Assembly: GCF_042788235.1 (NCBI RefSeq)
Contig: NZ_JBHZOL010000102.1
Span: 1 to 64,000, forward strand
Direction of reading: 5' to 3'
Length of the DNA: 64,000 nt
Source: Sphaerothrix epifaneia
Lineage (GTDB): Bacteria; Cyanobacteriota; Cyanobacteriia; Phormidesmidales; Phormidesmidaceae
Part shown: positions 44,952-54,215 of the stretch, one piece after another
Layout of the letters: each line of letters opens with the position of its first letter
How positions within the stretch are numbered: the stretch's first letter is position 1
Program-made: the position numbers and the translations under genes
The notes under the pieces: model-generated
What the model was told of the DNA's origin: nothing
Database searches by the model: none
What the model saw: the letters and a program-made list of their open reading frames with translations, nothing else

Positions 44952-46838
44952 CTAAATCTGATAGGCTAACTGCTCTTTTTCGGGAACAGTCGTATACTCA
45001 GAAACGATCTGGCGGAACTCATCGCCATCTAGCGTCTCTTTGTCAATCAACAGATCAGCCAAGCGGTCAATCACCACCCGGTTTTCCCGCACAATACGCT
45101 TAGCATCTTCGTAGCAATGCTCCACAATCGAGCGCACCTGCGCATCAATCCGCGAAGCAATTTCGTCAGAGTATTCAGACCGGGTCATCCAGTCACGCCC
45201 TAAGAAAACTTCTCCCTGCTGGCTTTCTAAAGACAGGGGGCCTAAATCTGACATGCCAAAGCGCGTTACCATCTGACGAGCCATATTGGTAACCTGTTGC
45301 AAGTCATTGCCTGCCCCTGTTGTTACCTCGGCATCGCCAAAAATAACGTCTTCAGCCGCCCGTCCTCCCAAAGCGCCTGTAATCCGAGCAAGCAGTTGCG
45401 CCCGCGAAATCAGCATTTGCTCCTCACTGGGGGTAAACCAGGTCAGACCTTGGGCTTGACCGCGAGGAATTAACGTTACCTTCTGCACCGGATCATGGTC
45501 TTTAACCAGGGTGCCAATGATAGCGTGTCCTAGTTCATGATAGGCAATCAGCCGCTTGCTCTTGCTGTCTACCAGCGGCGTTCCTTCCATACCAGCAATT
45601 ACCCGATCAACGGCGTCGTCAATTTCACTCATCGTAATCGCTTCTTTGCGACGACGGGCAGTGAGAATAGCCGCTTCGTTGAGCAGGTTGGCCAGATCAG
45701 CCCCGGTAAAGCCAGGTGTCCGACGGGCGATCGCTTCTAGAGAAATCTCATCAGCTAGCTTTTTGTTGCGAGCATGAACCTTGAGGACTTCCAAACGGCC
45801 TTTAATATCTGGTGGATCAACCGAAACCTGACGGTCGAAGCGACCAGGCCGTAGCAAAGCAGAGTCCAGCACATCAGCCCGGTTAGTAGCAGCGATGATG
45901 ATGATGCCGGTGTTGCCCTCAAAGCCATCCATCTCGGTGAGCAACTGGTTGAGGGTTTGTTCTCGCTCATCATTACCACCGCCAATGCCAGCACCCCGCT
46001 GACGCCCAACAGCGTCAATCTCATCAATAAAGATGATGCAGGGGGCATTCTCTTTCGCTTTTTTGAACAAGTCGCGAACGCGAGAGGCACCTACCCCCAC
46101 AAACATTTCCACAAACTCAGAACCAGAAATACTGAAGAAAGGAACGCCCGCTTCCCCAGCGATCGCTTTAGCCAACAGGGTTTTTCCGGTTCCTGGAGGG
46201 CCGACCAAAAGCACCCCTTTAGGAATTCGGGCACCGACAGCGGTGAAACGCTCTGGCTTCTTCAAGAAGGTCACTACTTCCTGCAACTCTTCTTTGGCCT
46301 CTTCAATACCCGCAACATCGTCAAACATGATGCCGGTTTTGGCTTCCATCATGAAACGCGCCCTAGACTTACCAAAGTTCATGGCTTGCCCTGGCCCACC
46401 CGGAACGTTACTGGAGCGACGGAACAAAAAGAATAGTCCGCCAATCAGCAAGATCGGAAACAGTAAATTTCCCAAAACGCCCCAAATAGCACCGTCGTTA
46501 CGGGGCGGATGAGCATCAATATTGATGCCAGCATCCCGCAGGCGGCTAATCAGCTCAGGAGCATTACCCGGTAAATCTACGCGCCAGCGCTGTATGCGGT
46601 TGTCTAGCTCCGGATCAACGGCTTCAACGATAGCGGTGCGGCCTCCTTCGTAGAGATCAACTGCCGTTACCCGATCCGCTTCTAAGTAGTCTAAGAAACG
46701 TCCATAGGTCATGCGAGTATTAGCAGCATTTTGTCCTATGTTGGCAGCCGAACCTGAGAAGGCTCCCTGCCATAGGAAGAAGCCAATAATCAGCAGGGGC
46801 AGTGCCCACAGCAGGGCGACTCTCCAGGAAAATTTCAT
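44952..46838 (-). CDS. ftsH: ATP-dependent zinc protease FtsH (FtsH2-type)
   Basis: This thylakoid-membrane AAA+ protease degrades photodamaged D1 and other membrane proteins. The 628 residues match FtsH2 (Slr0228-type) closely. N-terminal membrane segments (about 7-25 and 115-138) flank a lumenal domain opening with MTYGRFLDYLEADRVT. The AAA module follows with Walker A GPPGTGKT (about 213-220), Walker B IIFIDEIDAVG and SRH ATNRADVLDSALLRPGRFDR. The zinc site is HELGH near 435, with Asp in EVTTGAGNDLQQ. The terminator at 44880 makes it monocistronic. Confidence 0.95.
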   Translation of the reverse strand: MKFSWRVALLWALPLLIIGFFLWQGAFSGSAANIGQNAANTRMTYGRFLDYLEADRVTAVDLYEGGRTAIVEAVDPELDNRIQRWRVDLPGNAPELISRLRDAGINIDAHPPRNDGAIWGVLGNLLFPILLIGGLFFLFRRSSNVPGGPGQAMNFGKSRARFMMEAKTGIMFDDVAGIEEAKEELQEVVTFLKKPERFTAVGARIPKGVLLVGPPGTGKTLLAKAIAGEAGVPFFSISGSEFVEMFVGVGASRVRDLFKKAKENAPCIIFIDEIDAVGRQRGAGIGGGNDEREQTLNQLLTEMDGFEGNTGIIIIAATNRADVLDSALLRPGRFDRQVSVDPPDIKGRLEVLKVHARNKKLADEISLEAIARRTPGFTGADLANLLNEAAILTARRRKEAITMSEIDDAVDRVIAGMEGTPLVDSKSKRLIAYHELGHAIIGTLVKDHDPVQKVTLIPRGQAQGLTWFTPSEEQMLISRAQLLARITGALGGRAAEDVIFGDAEVTTGAGNDLQQVTNMARQMVTRFGMSDLGPLSLESQQGEVFLGRDWMTRSEYSDEIASRIDAQVRSIVEHCYEDAKRIVRENRVVIDRLADLLIDKETLDGDEFRQIVSEYTTVPEKEQLAYQI

Positions 46839-47217
46839 AGTTAGACGGCCTCTAAAATCACAAACGAAAACTTGACGTAAAAAAGGGATCTTGGCAGTCC
46901 CCCAACCCGTAGTCCAGACAAAGCATTTTGCTTAAAACTTTTTCTAGACGGAAGGCACTGTCTTAAACGTAGACAGCCCCAGGTTCCTCCCGATAATTAA
47001 CTAGTTTATGAGACTTATCTTAACTAAATTTAACGTGTTTGTTTCAGACAGGTCAATTCTTGGTTAGGCTAGTGCTCCGAAATCAGACTTGGCTGCCGCT
47101 TCTGGGTCAACTGAGTGACTAACGACAGAGTCTTCATCTGCCGCTTTTGGCCATCGCTGACTTGTAAGCCTACCCGACCAACAATGGCTCTATTATGCGG
47201 GAAGGCCCAAGAAAGCG
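46839..47217. promoter_or_regulatory. Spacer upstream of ftsH
   Basis: This 379-bp stretch lies between the ftsH start and the end of the next minus-strand gene, and presumably contains the ftsH promoter (46850-47050 is A+T-rich). A minus-strand ORF over 47069-47284 overlaps the neighbouring gene out of frame and has no family resemblance, so it is not called. Confidence 0.4.
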
Positions 47218-47703
47218 CTAATTTGGTTGCCGAATAGCGAGCTGGTAAGGATAATAAGCTCCCTGCCGATACGACCCCACCCAAACGTTATAGGTGCCTG
47301 CCTGCCACTGGCCAGAAAGGCGGGGATTGTGGTTAGCAGCATCGTCACTACACCAGGTACCGCCAACCCCCTGAACAATCAGCGTGGTGTCCCGCTGACT
47401 GGAAATCTGAATTTCTAGCTCTTCAAAAAAAGTATTCAGCGTTAATATGTGATCCGGCTGTTCACTAATAAAGCCATTGCAAGGCCCTGTCGGCGTTTGA
47501 GCGGTGCCTACGATGGTTTCTGCAGCGACCTCTCCTCCACTAACGCCACTCCGCTGAGTGGGGTTAGGGGTAAACCCAACAGCTAGCACAATAGGTTCTA
47601 GCACATCGTTTGTGTCACCTAAGCTCTGCTCAACCAATCCCAGAAAAGTTCCTGAAAATGCCAGCGTAAGGCTAAACCAAGCCATCATTGCCGAGTGCTG
47701 CAT
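47218..47703 (-). CDS. Secreted protein of a cyanobacterial family
   Basis: The protein has about 161 residues from ATG 47703. A signal peptide (MQHSAMMAWFSLTLAFSGTF) is followed by a beta-rich domain: VLAVGFTPNPTQRSGVSGG, TGPCNGFISEQPDHILTL, TTLIVQGVGGTWCSDD and the ending GTYNVWVGSYRQGAYYPYQL. Two cysteines (GPCNG, TWCSDD) probably form a disulphide. The Gly/Trp pattern resembles periplasmic proteins with PPC-like beta domains. The function is unknown. An in-frame upstream start would add 16 residues. Confidence 0.75.
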   Translation of the reverse strand: MQHSAMMAWFSLTLAFSGTFLGLVEQSLGDTNDVLEPIVLAVGFTPNPTQRSGVSGGEVAAETIVGTAQTPTGPCNGFISEQPDHILTLNTFFEELEIQISSQRDTTLIVQGVGGTWCSDDAANHNPRLSGQWQAGTYNVWVGSYRQGAYYPYQLAIRQPN

Positions 47704-47895
47704 TGAGTTACGTCTAACGGTAAGGGGGTCAATTCCTAGCCTGCTGCCCAACAGACCTTAGCTCTGGTTTAGGCAATTTGTCGCTAAAGTGCCCCAAATG
47801 ATCGCCTGTATAAACTTACGCCACTTGGCGGATTAGAAATTTGCCGCCAAAGTAACGACTACCGCTAGCTTTTAGTTTTGGAGTTTTGGAGCAGG

Positions 47896-49344
47896 TTAGG
47901 TGCCAGCTAGGGCGATCGCGGCCTGAAGTCGTGGCTGGTCAAACCCTCGCTGATGCAAAATCAGCCAAGAATCAACCAGATCAGGCCCCTGCATATCAGC
48001 CATAAGAGCGGCTCTAAGCGATCGCATCACCAGTCCTTTTTTAGCGCCTTGCGCTTTGGTTACCTGGTTAATCAACGTCTTTGCTTCCTCAGCAGACGGG
48101 AGTGAGGTCTGGCGGAGTGCGGCTAAAACCGCTTGCAATAAAGGCGCAACCCCCGCCTGCTGAAGCTGGGTTTGGGCTGCTTCGCTAAAAGGCAGGGTTT
48201 CGCTGAAGTAAAAGTGACCCAGATCCACAGCGTCGCTGAGACGGGTAAGGCTAGGGCCAATTAGAGCCGCGATCGCGGCTAGCCAGTCTTGGTCGGCCTG
48301 GAGATCAAACGAGTAGCCAGCCTCTTGCCAGTACGGTGCTATCTGCTGGAGCAGTTCAGCCGACGGCATCTCATGCAGGTATTGGCTGTTGAGCCAGTCA
48401 AGTTTGTCCCAGTCAAACTTAGCCCCTGCTTTGTTAACTCGATCAAAGCTAAACTTTTCTGCTGCCTCTGCCAGCGTAAAGCGCTCTTGCGCATCCGGCG
48501 GCGACCAGCCTAAAAGGGTCATATAGTTGGCGATCGCGGCGGCTGTGAAGCCCATTTGTTTGAAATCTGAGATTGAAGTCACGCCATCTCGCTTTGACAG
48601 CTTAGCCCCAGCCTGGTTCAAAATTAAAGGCGTGTGGGCGAAATCAGGCACCGTTGCCGCCAGAGCTTCATAGAGCAAAATTTGCTTAGCCGTATTGGCA
48701 ATATGATCTTCCCCGCGAATGACGTGGGTAATTTTCATATCAATGTCGTCTACCACTACCGCCAGGTTGTACAGCGGTTGACCAATAGAGTGGCTCGAAG
48801 CCGCCCGGGCAATCACCATGTCGCCGCCGAGGTCGCTGCCCTGCCAGGTCATAGCGCCACGAACCAGGTCTATCCAGCGAATCACGCGAGTGTCGTCGAT
48901 TTTGAAGCGAATGACTGCTTGGCGACCTGCCGCCTCGTAAGCAGCTTGCTGCTCTGTGGATAAATCGCGATGGCGGTTGTCGTAGCGAGGTGCTTGGTTC
49001 TTAGCTTTTTGCTGCTCTCGCATCGCATCTAGTTCAGCAGCAGTGTCGTACGCCCGGTAAGCCAACCCCTTATCCAGTAACGTTTGAATCGCCTCGCGAT
49101 AGAGGTCTAACCGCTTAGACTGAAAAAACGGCCCCTCGTCCCAATTGAGACCCAGCCACGAAAGACCCTCTAAAATGTTTTGTGTAAACTCAGGCCGCGA
49201 TCGCTCTTGATCGGTGTCTTCCACCCGTAAGATAAACTGGCCGCCCTGATGTCGAGCAAAAAGCCAGTTGAAAACAGCGGTTCTGGCCGTACCAATATGC
49301 AGATTGCCAGTTGGACTGGGGGCAATGCGAACACGAACAGTCAT
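47896..49344 (-). CDS. gltX: Glutamyl-tRNA synthetase
   Basis: Charges tRNA-Glu, used both for protein synthesis and for tetrapyrrole synthesis from Glu-tRNA in cyanobacteria; the enzyme in this group is normally non-discriminating and also charges tRNA-Gln. The 482 residues have class I motifs: PSPTGNLHIGTARTAVFNW, RVEDTDQERSRPE, HVIRGEDHIANTAKQ and KLSKRDGVTSI (KMSKS-type loop). The start lies 20 bp after the 3' end of tRNA-Asp on the same strand. gatC of the amidotransferase is also in the window. Confidence 0.96.
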   Translation of the reverse strand: MTVRVRIAPSPTGNLHIGTARTAVFNWLFARHQGGQFILRVEDTDQERSRPEFTQNILEGLSWLGLNWDEGPFFQSKRLDLYREAIQTLLDKGLAYRAYDTAAELDAMREQQKAKNQAPRYDNRHRDLSTEQQAAYEAAGRQAVIRFKIDDTRVIRWIDLVRGAMTWQGSDLGGDMVIARAASSHSIGQPLYNLAVVVDDIDMKITHVIRGEDHIANTAKQILLYEALAATVPDFAHTPLILNQAGAKLSKRDGVTSISDFKQMGFTAAAIANYMTLLGWSPPDAQERFTLAEAAEKFSFDRVNKAGAKFDWDKLDWLNSQYLHEMPSAELLQQIAPYWQEAGYSFDLQADQDWLAAIAALIGPSLTRLSDAVDLGHFYFSETLPFSEAAQTQLQQAGVAPLLQAVLAALRQTSLPSAEEAKTLINQVTKAQGAKKGLVMRSLRAALMADMQGPDLVDSWLILHQRGFDQPRLQAAIALAGT

Positions 49345-49364
49345 AGTAAATAAGTTGAATTAAA

Positions 49365-49438
49365 CGGGCCTGACGGGATTCGAACCCGCAACTTCCGCCG
49401 TGACAGGGCGGTGCTCTAACCAATTGAACTACAGGCCC
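49365..49438 (-). tRNA. tRNA-Asp (anticodon GTC)
   Basis: A 74-nt cloverleaf on the minus strand. The acceptor stem is GGGCCTG with CAGGCCC and discriminator G. The anticodon stem CCGCC/GGCGG holds loop CTGTCAC (anticodon GTC), and the T arm contains GGGTTCGAATCCC. CCA is not encoded. gltX begins 20 bp downstream. Confidence 0.96.
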
Positions 49439-49550
49439 CCGTTCGAGGCGATCTCTATTGTGCAGATAGACGTTGCATTCTGTCAAACATTTTTTTGAAA
49501 AATCTGCGACTTTTTCTGGTTTCAGCGGCGCAACCAGGATCGGCTAGCTT

Positions 49551-51128
49551 TTAAGGCCAAAAAGTTTGAGCAAAGTTCACCAACCACTCCTTTATGTGGT
49601 ACGTAGCCCGACAGTCGTCTTCGTTATAGCGCAGGATAGCTTCTAAATAGGTGCGATCGCCCGTTGTCAGCCAGTCGTCATACCAGCAGATAGACTGCGC
49701 TCCATTCGCTCCCGCATCGCGCCAGTCAAAACCAATCCAGCGGGCAATGTGTTTGAGAGCGTAGCTTTCAATTGGCAACGTTACAGCTTCACTAAAGCAT
49801 TTGTGAACATCAACAAAGCGATTGAGCAAAGGCTGAATTTCAGCCAAAGGGGTGCCAAATTCTTCAGCCAGTCGTTTAACCGTTTGGGCTTCGTAAGGGC
49901 AAAAATGATAAATTGGCGCTTCTGGATACTGCTGCACCAAGTTCTTAAATTGCTCCCAAGCAGCTTGCTCTTGATCAGGATCTTCCGCTAGCAACGCATA
50001 AAAAGTTTCGCTCTGGCGGCGGCGATCGACTACCAACACGCCATGCAAGTAAACTAAATTTTTGTCAGGAGCGGCTTCAATATCAAAGTAAAGCTCGATT
50101 TCAGTTGTCGGTAAATCTTCAGGCGCTAACGGAAATCCGTAAGGACTGTGAGGAGAGAGACGGGCGATCGCTTTGTTCATCAACGCCGCCTGTGCCTGAT
50201 GTACTAACTTTTCTGCCACCTGTTCGCCAAAACCGGGGAGGGAGGCCAACTGCGCGGGTTGTGCCTGCGACAGATCTCGCAGAGTTGTTAGATTAGCAGC
50301 CTGCAAATGCGTGTAGCGGGCGGGGGTAATTCCTGGGATGAGCGAAAGGTGATTTTGCTGTTTGGCTTCTTGATGACAGTAGCTAAACCAGTGACACAAA
50401 TCGCAGCGACTATGGGAAATAAACACCTCAGGTATTTGAGGCTGGCTCAGGGTGGCAATGCAGGCTTGCAGCAGTTCTTCCATGCGCGGCAGTTGCTTGG
50501 GCAAGTCAATTTCGCACACTTTACTGCTACGCAAAATCAAAAGACTGGTTTCTGGCCAGCGGCCTTGAACCTCAGCCAGCACATAGGCGTGAAAAGCCGC
50601 AATTAGCTGATACTCTAGCTTTGGCTTTTTACCAAATTTGATATCAGCAGGTAAATAATGCCACTCGCCAAAGTAAGCGTTGCCCGGTTGGCGAATCAGC
50701 AAATCAGGGCTGCTGAGCAAGCTTAAGTTGGGCGCAATCTCAAAAATTAAAACACCGCGACTGATGTAGTCTACTCCCTGCTCCATTAAACGATAGGTGG
50801 CGGCAGCTTGCTCAAGGCGATCGCCAGAGGGAGGTTCAGACAAAGGCTGATAGCTATGTAAAACGCTTTGGCGGTGCTCGGCGCTGTCTTGCCTAAGCTT
50901 GAGCAGATAGTCGTTCGCAGGAGCGCGTAAGCTGGTTTCACCGTGACGATCTAAAAAAGCCCGCCGACTACAGCGATGATATTGAAACAGGCAACTATCT
51001 GTAATCCAGCAGGGTTCGGCGTCAGGTTGAAGCTCCGTTGTCTGCAAATATCGTGGCAGTATTCTTGGTGGAACCGAGGTGGAACCCCCAGCTCCTGAAA
51101 AATAGGGCAGGGGGCAGCTAGCAGACAA
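49551..51128 (-). CDS. TM0106 family RecB-like nuclease
   Basis: This 525-residue protein has a RecB/Cas4-like nuclease region (about 60-260) with IFEIAPNLSLLSSPDLLI and LPADIKFGKKPKLEYQL, the Asp and Lys of the motif. A Cys cluster (CDLCHWFSYC) could hold an Fe-S centre. A helix-hairpin-helix follows (ATLRDLSQAQ-type, LASLPGFGEQVAEKL), then an RNase H-like C-terminal domain starting LYFDIEAAPDKNLVYLHG and ending with YNEDDCRATYHIKEWL. The DNA target is unknown; it is not linked to the CRISPR locus 48 kb away. The start shown is TTG and is uncertain. Confidence 0.85.
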   Translation of the reverse strand: MSASCPLPYFSGAGGSTSVPPRILPRYLQTTELQPDAEPCWITDSCLFQYHRCSRRAFLDRHGETSLRAPANDYLLKLRQDSAEHRQSVLHSYQPLSEPPSGDRLEQAAATYRLMEQGVDYISRGVLIFEIAPNLSLLSSPDLLIRQPGNAYFGEWHYLPADIKFGKKPKLEYQLIAAFHAYVLAEVQGRWPETSLLILRSSKVCEIDLPKQLPRMEELLQACIATLSQPQIPEVFISHSRCDLCHWFSYCHQEAKQQNHLSLIPGITPARYTHLQAANLTTLRDLSQAQPAQLASLPGFGEQVAEKLVHQAQAALMNKAIARLSPHSPYGFPLAPEDLPTTEIELYFDIEAAPDKNLVYLHGVLVVDRRRQSETFYALLAEDPDQEQAAWEQFKNLVQQYPEAPIYHFCPYEAQTVKRLAEEFGTPLAEIQPLLNRFVDVHKCFSEAVTLPIESYALKHIARWIGFDWRDAGANGAQSICWYDDWLTTGDRTYLEAILRYNEDDCRATYHIKEWLVNFAQTFWP

Positions 51129-51349
51129 AGGTTTCTAAACTAACGCTAACAGAGAAAAGAATCGTCTGAAGCACGCTTGACCGAAATGGCATAGACAAAG
51201 AAGAGAAAAGACTAAGTTGCCACAATGACCGCTCCCTTTCAACGATACATCATTCATCTGACAATGCTTACTTTCCAGCGAGTATTCTTTAGCCGGAAAA
51301 CACAGGTTAAAGTGAAAAATGAACGGCTCACCCACTTTTGACAAAAGCT

Positions 51350-52573
51350 ATGTCAGCTTCTTCTGCCTCTTTACCAGGGCCAGCAATGACCAAGATTCAC
51401 CGCCAGCAGTTTCTGGCGCTGAACAACAAGCGCTATTTCAATTATGGGGGGCAAGGCCCAATTGCCCAGGCGGCCTTAGAAGCGATTCATGAAGCGCAGC
51501 AGCAGGTGCAGCAGAGGGGGCCTTTTGCCCAAAGCGTTAACCAGTGGATTAGCGAAACAGCAGCAGCAACGCGACAGAGTATCGCCACTGAATTAGGCAC
51601 ACAGCCTGACGCGATCGCTTTAACTGAAAACGTCACTGTCGGTTGTAATATCGCGCTGTGGGGTATCTCCTGGAAAGCTGGCGACCATATTTTACTGAGC
51701 GACTGTGAGCATCCGGGTGTGATTGCGGCCATTGCCGAAATTAGCCGTCGTTTTCAGGTAGAAGTGACTGTTTGCCCAATTTTAGGAACGGAAAACCCAG
51801 CAACAATCGCTGAAACCTTAGCCCAGCATCTGACTGAAAAAACGCGGTTGTTGGTTATTAGTCATATTCTCTGGAACACAGGGCAGGTGTTACCTTTAGC
51901 AGAAATTATCAACCGCTGCCATGCCCATACTCCAGAACCTGTTTGGGTCTTGGTAGATGCAGCGCAGTCCGTTGGCATGCTGCCTTTGAATTTAACAGCG
52001 TTGCCGGTAGATTTTTATGCGTTTACCGGGCACAAGTGGTGGTGTGGGCCGGCTGGCATTGGCGGCTTGTATGTTCGCCCTGACCGCCTAGAACAGTTGC
52101 AACCGACCTTTGTTGGATGGCGCAGCATTACGCTAGACAGTTCTGGCAATCCAACTGGCTGGAAGCCGAATGCTCAACGCTTTGAAGTGGCTACTGCCGA
52201 TTACCCTTTGCTAGCAGGCTTAAAGACGGCGATCGCGATTCAAAACCAGTGGGGAACGGCCGAACAGCGCTATCAGCGGATTTGTCAGCTCAGCCAGCAG
52301 CTTTGGCAGCAACTCAAGGCGCTGCCAGCTATACGTTGCCTGTGTACGACCCCGCCCCCTTCAGGTCTGGTTTCTTTTCAAATTCAATCGTCAGTCGGCT
52401 CTCACCGGGAACTGCAAACCCAACTGGTGCAACATCTAGAAAAACAGGGGTTTTTCCTTCGCACGCTGCTCAATCCGCATAGTGTTAGAGCCTGCGTCCA
52501 CTACCTCAGTTTAGAAAGTGAGGTTGATCAACTGACCCACGCGATCGCAGACTTTTTAGCAGCCCATTCTTGA
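51350..52573 (+). CDS. Class V aminotransferase-fold enzyme, cysteine/cystine lyase-like
   Basis: This PLP enzyme of 407 residues has RYFNYGGQGPIAQAAL, LTENVTVGCNIALWG, SDCEHPGVIAAI and the PLP-Asp region VDAAQSVGML. The Schiff-base Lys is in AFTGHKWWCGPAGIGGLYV. The sequence resembles the cyanobacterial L-cysteine/cystine C-S lyase (C-DES, slr2143-type), which releases sulfur from cystine and is distinct from NifS/SufS desulfurases. Substrate assignment is by resemblance only. ATG 51350 is chosen over TTG 51338. The next gene begins 2 bp after its stop. Confidence 0.85.
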   Translation: MSASSASLPGPAMTKIHRQQFLALNNKRYFNYGGQGPIAQAALEAIHEAQQQVQQRGPFAQSVNQWISETAAATRQSIATELGTQPDAIALTENVTVGCNIALWGISWKAGDHILLSDCEHPGVIAAIAEISRRFQVEVTVCPILGTENPATIAETLAQHLTEKTRLLVISHILWNTGQVLPLAEIINRCHAHTPEPVWVLVDAAQSVGMLPLNLTALPVDFYAFTGHKWWCGPAGIGGLYVRPDRLEQLQPTFVGWRSITLDSSGNPTGWKPNAQRFEVATADYPLLAGLKTAIAIQNQWGTAEQRYQRICQLSQQLWQQLKALPAIRCLCTTPPPSGLVSFQIQSSVGSHRELQTQLVQHLEKQGFFLRTLLNPHSVRACVHYLSLESEVDQLTHAIADFLAAHS

Positions 52574-52575
52574 GC

Positions 52576-53760
52576 ATGAATATTGGTCAATCCCTTTTGG
52601 ATAAAAGTCAGCAGGTCATCCAAGACTGGATCAGTTCGGTTGACCAAGAAGAAAGCATTCAAAGTAGCCACGATCTCAGTCGGCAAGCAATGCTAGATAG
52701 CCTGCCTAATCTGCTCAAAGCAATGGCCCGTACCTTAGATGATCAGTCAGCGACTGATCTGCAACAACTGGCTGAAACGGGTGTTGAACACGGCAACCAT
52801 CGGGCTGAACAGGGGTTCAACGCGGAAGAAGTAGCAACGGAATATCGCCTGCTGCGGCAGGTGATTTTGACCCATCTCGAAGCTGATCTATTGCAGCTAC
52901 CACAAACCCAACTGCTTTCAAGTGTACGCAAGATCGACTTACTCCTAGACGTAGTCATTGGTCAGTGTTTCAAGTGCTACGCCGACAACCGCCTGCGAGA
53001 GTTAGAAGATATCCGCGGCCAAATGCTCTTGACCAATCAAGAACTCGATCGCTTAATTACTTCTCAGCAAGAAGACATTGTGCATCTCGCTCACGACCTC
53101 AAAAGTCCGCTGACAGCAATTATTGGCTTCTCCGACTTATTTTTAAGACAGCAGCGTAAAAGCGAACAAGATAGCAGTTCTCCCCAAAATCTTCGCAGTA
53201 TCGAGCAAGTCTTAGGCAATGCTCGACGCTTGTTACACATTATCAACGATGCTTTAGAGCTAGCCCGCTATCGATCCGGTAAGCTCAAGCTCACCCCCGC
53301 CCCCAATAGCGTTGCGCTTCTGTTAGACGAGGTGGTGGCTGCTTTAGAACCGCTGGCTCAGCGCAAAAACCTCGACCTTAAAATTAACAATACCTTTCCA
53401 GAGCAAGCTATCTGGATTGACGCTTTGCGGTTTCAACAGCTCCTGACTAATTTGGTGAGCAACGCAATTCGCTACACCGAAACCGGCAGTGTGACCATTA
53501 CCTGCCAGCAGCAGGCAGAAGATAGGTTTACCCTTTCAGTTACCGATACAGGTTTAGGTATCAGCCCAGAAGAGCAGGCTCACATTTTCGAGCCGTATTA
53601 TCGTGGCGAGCATGGCCTGCAACTCTCAGACAGCACAGGACTAGGACTCGCGATTGTGGCTCAGGTTGTTGAGCTATTGCGAGGCAAAATCAGTGTTCAA
53701 TCTAATTGTGAACAGGGAACAACGTTTGGGGTTGAGCTACCGCTGCAATGGGCCGAATAA
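52576..53760 (+). CDS. Sensor histidine kinase with RsbR-type N-terminal domain
   Basis: This 394-residue soluble kinase has an N-terminal all-helical domain (about 5-150, with LAETGVEHGNHRAEQGFNAEEVA in two parts). It resembles the RsbRD/RsbT co-antagonist sensor fold. A complete kinase core follows: H-box HLAHDLKSPLTAIIGFS, N-box LLTNLVSNAIRYTETG, G1 VTDTGLGIS, F-box IFEPYYRG and G2 STGLGLAIV. All catalytic residues are present, unlike the homologue at 21057. The ATG lies 2 bp after the stop of the preceding lyase gene, so translation is probably coupled. The signal is unknown. Confidence 0.88.
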   Translation: MNIGQSLLDKSQQVIQDWISSVDQEESIQSSHDLSRQAMLDSLPNLLKAMARTLDDQSATDLQQLAETGVEHGNHRAEQGFNAEEVATEYRLLRQVILTHLEADLLQLPQTQLLSSVRKIDLLLDVVIGQCFKCYADNRLRELEDIRGQMLLTNQELDRLITSQQEDIVHLAHDLKSPLTAIIGFSDLFLRQQRKSEQDSSSPQNLRSIEQVLGNARRLLHIINDALELARYRSGKLKLTPAPNSVALLLDEVVAALEPLAQRKNLDLKINNTFPEQAIWIDALRFQQLLTNLVSNAIRYTETGSVTITCQQQAEDRFTLSVTDTGLGISPEEQAHIFEPYYRGEHGLQLSDSTGLGLAIVAQVVELLRGKISVQSNCEQGTTFGVELPLQWAE

Positions 53761-53791
53761 TCAGCCAAAGCCAGCCAGACATAAAGCGCCA

Positions 53792-54085
53792 CTAATCGGA
53801 TTCAGCCAATATCTTCGGCACCTTGAAAAAGCTCTCCTCGCGATCGGGAGCGCGGCTGAGTAAATCTTCCCGCTCCGCAAAAGACTGTAGCTGATCGGCA
53901 CGGGTGATGTTGCTGACTTCAATAGCGCGAGTAGTAGGCTCAACCGCTTCCGTGTTGAGTTCGTTCAGCTGCTCAAAGTAGTCCAAAATGTCGTTCAACT
54001 GCCCGGTAAATTGTTGTTCTTCGGCTGGTGACAGTTCTAGGCGGGCTAAGTGGGCAACTTTGCGAACTTGTTCTAAATCAATCAT
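53792..54085 (-). CDS. gatC: Asp/Glu-tRNA amidotransferase subunit C
   Basis: GatC is the small subunit of the GatCAB amidotransferase that converts misacylated Glu-tRNA-Gln (and Asp-tRNA-Asn) to the correct amide forms. The 97 residues show the family start LEQVRKVAHLARLELSPAEE and the core LNDILDYFEQLNELNTE followed by VEPTTRAIE and the C-terminal REDLLSRAPDREESFFKVPKI in two parts. Full length. GatA and GatB are not in the window. It converges with the histidine kinase gene, with 31 bp between. Confidence 0.95.
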   Translation of the reverse strand: MIDLEQVRKVAHLARLELSPAEEQQFTGQLNDILDYFEQLNELNTEAVEPTTRAIEVSNITRADQLQSFAEREDLLSRAPDREESFFKVPKILAESD

Positions 54086-54215
54086 GGGAGGATGAGAAAG
54101 CGTGCTGGCTAAAGAGAATGAACCCCAAAAAGTTGGGGAAAGGGCACTAGCGGATAAGCAGAAAATAATGAGTTCTGTAGACGTTTGCAGGTCTTGGCTA
54201 CGGGTTGAAAATGCT

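Noticed and set aside
45957..46512. Two overlapping 159-residue ORFs opposite ftsH
   Set aside because: Antisense shadows of the conserved AAA domain.
47069..47284. 71-residue minus-strand ORF overlapping the end of the secreted protein gene
   Set aside because: The overlap is out of frame, and the secreted protein already has a normal C-terminus, so a frameshift is not needed.
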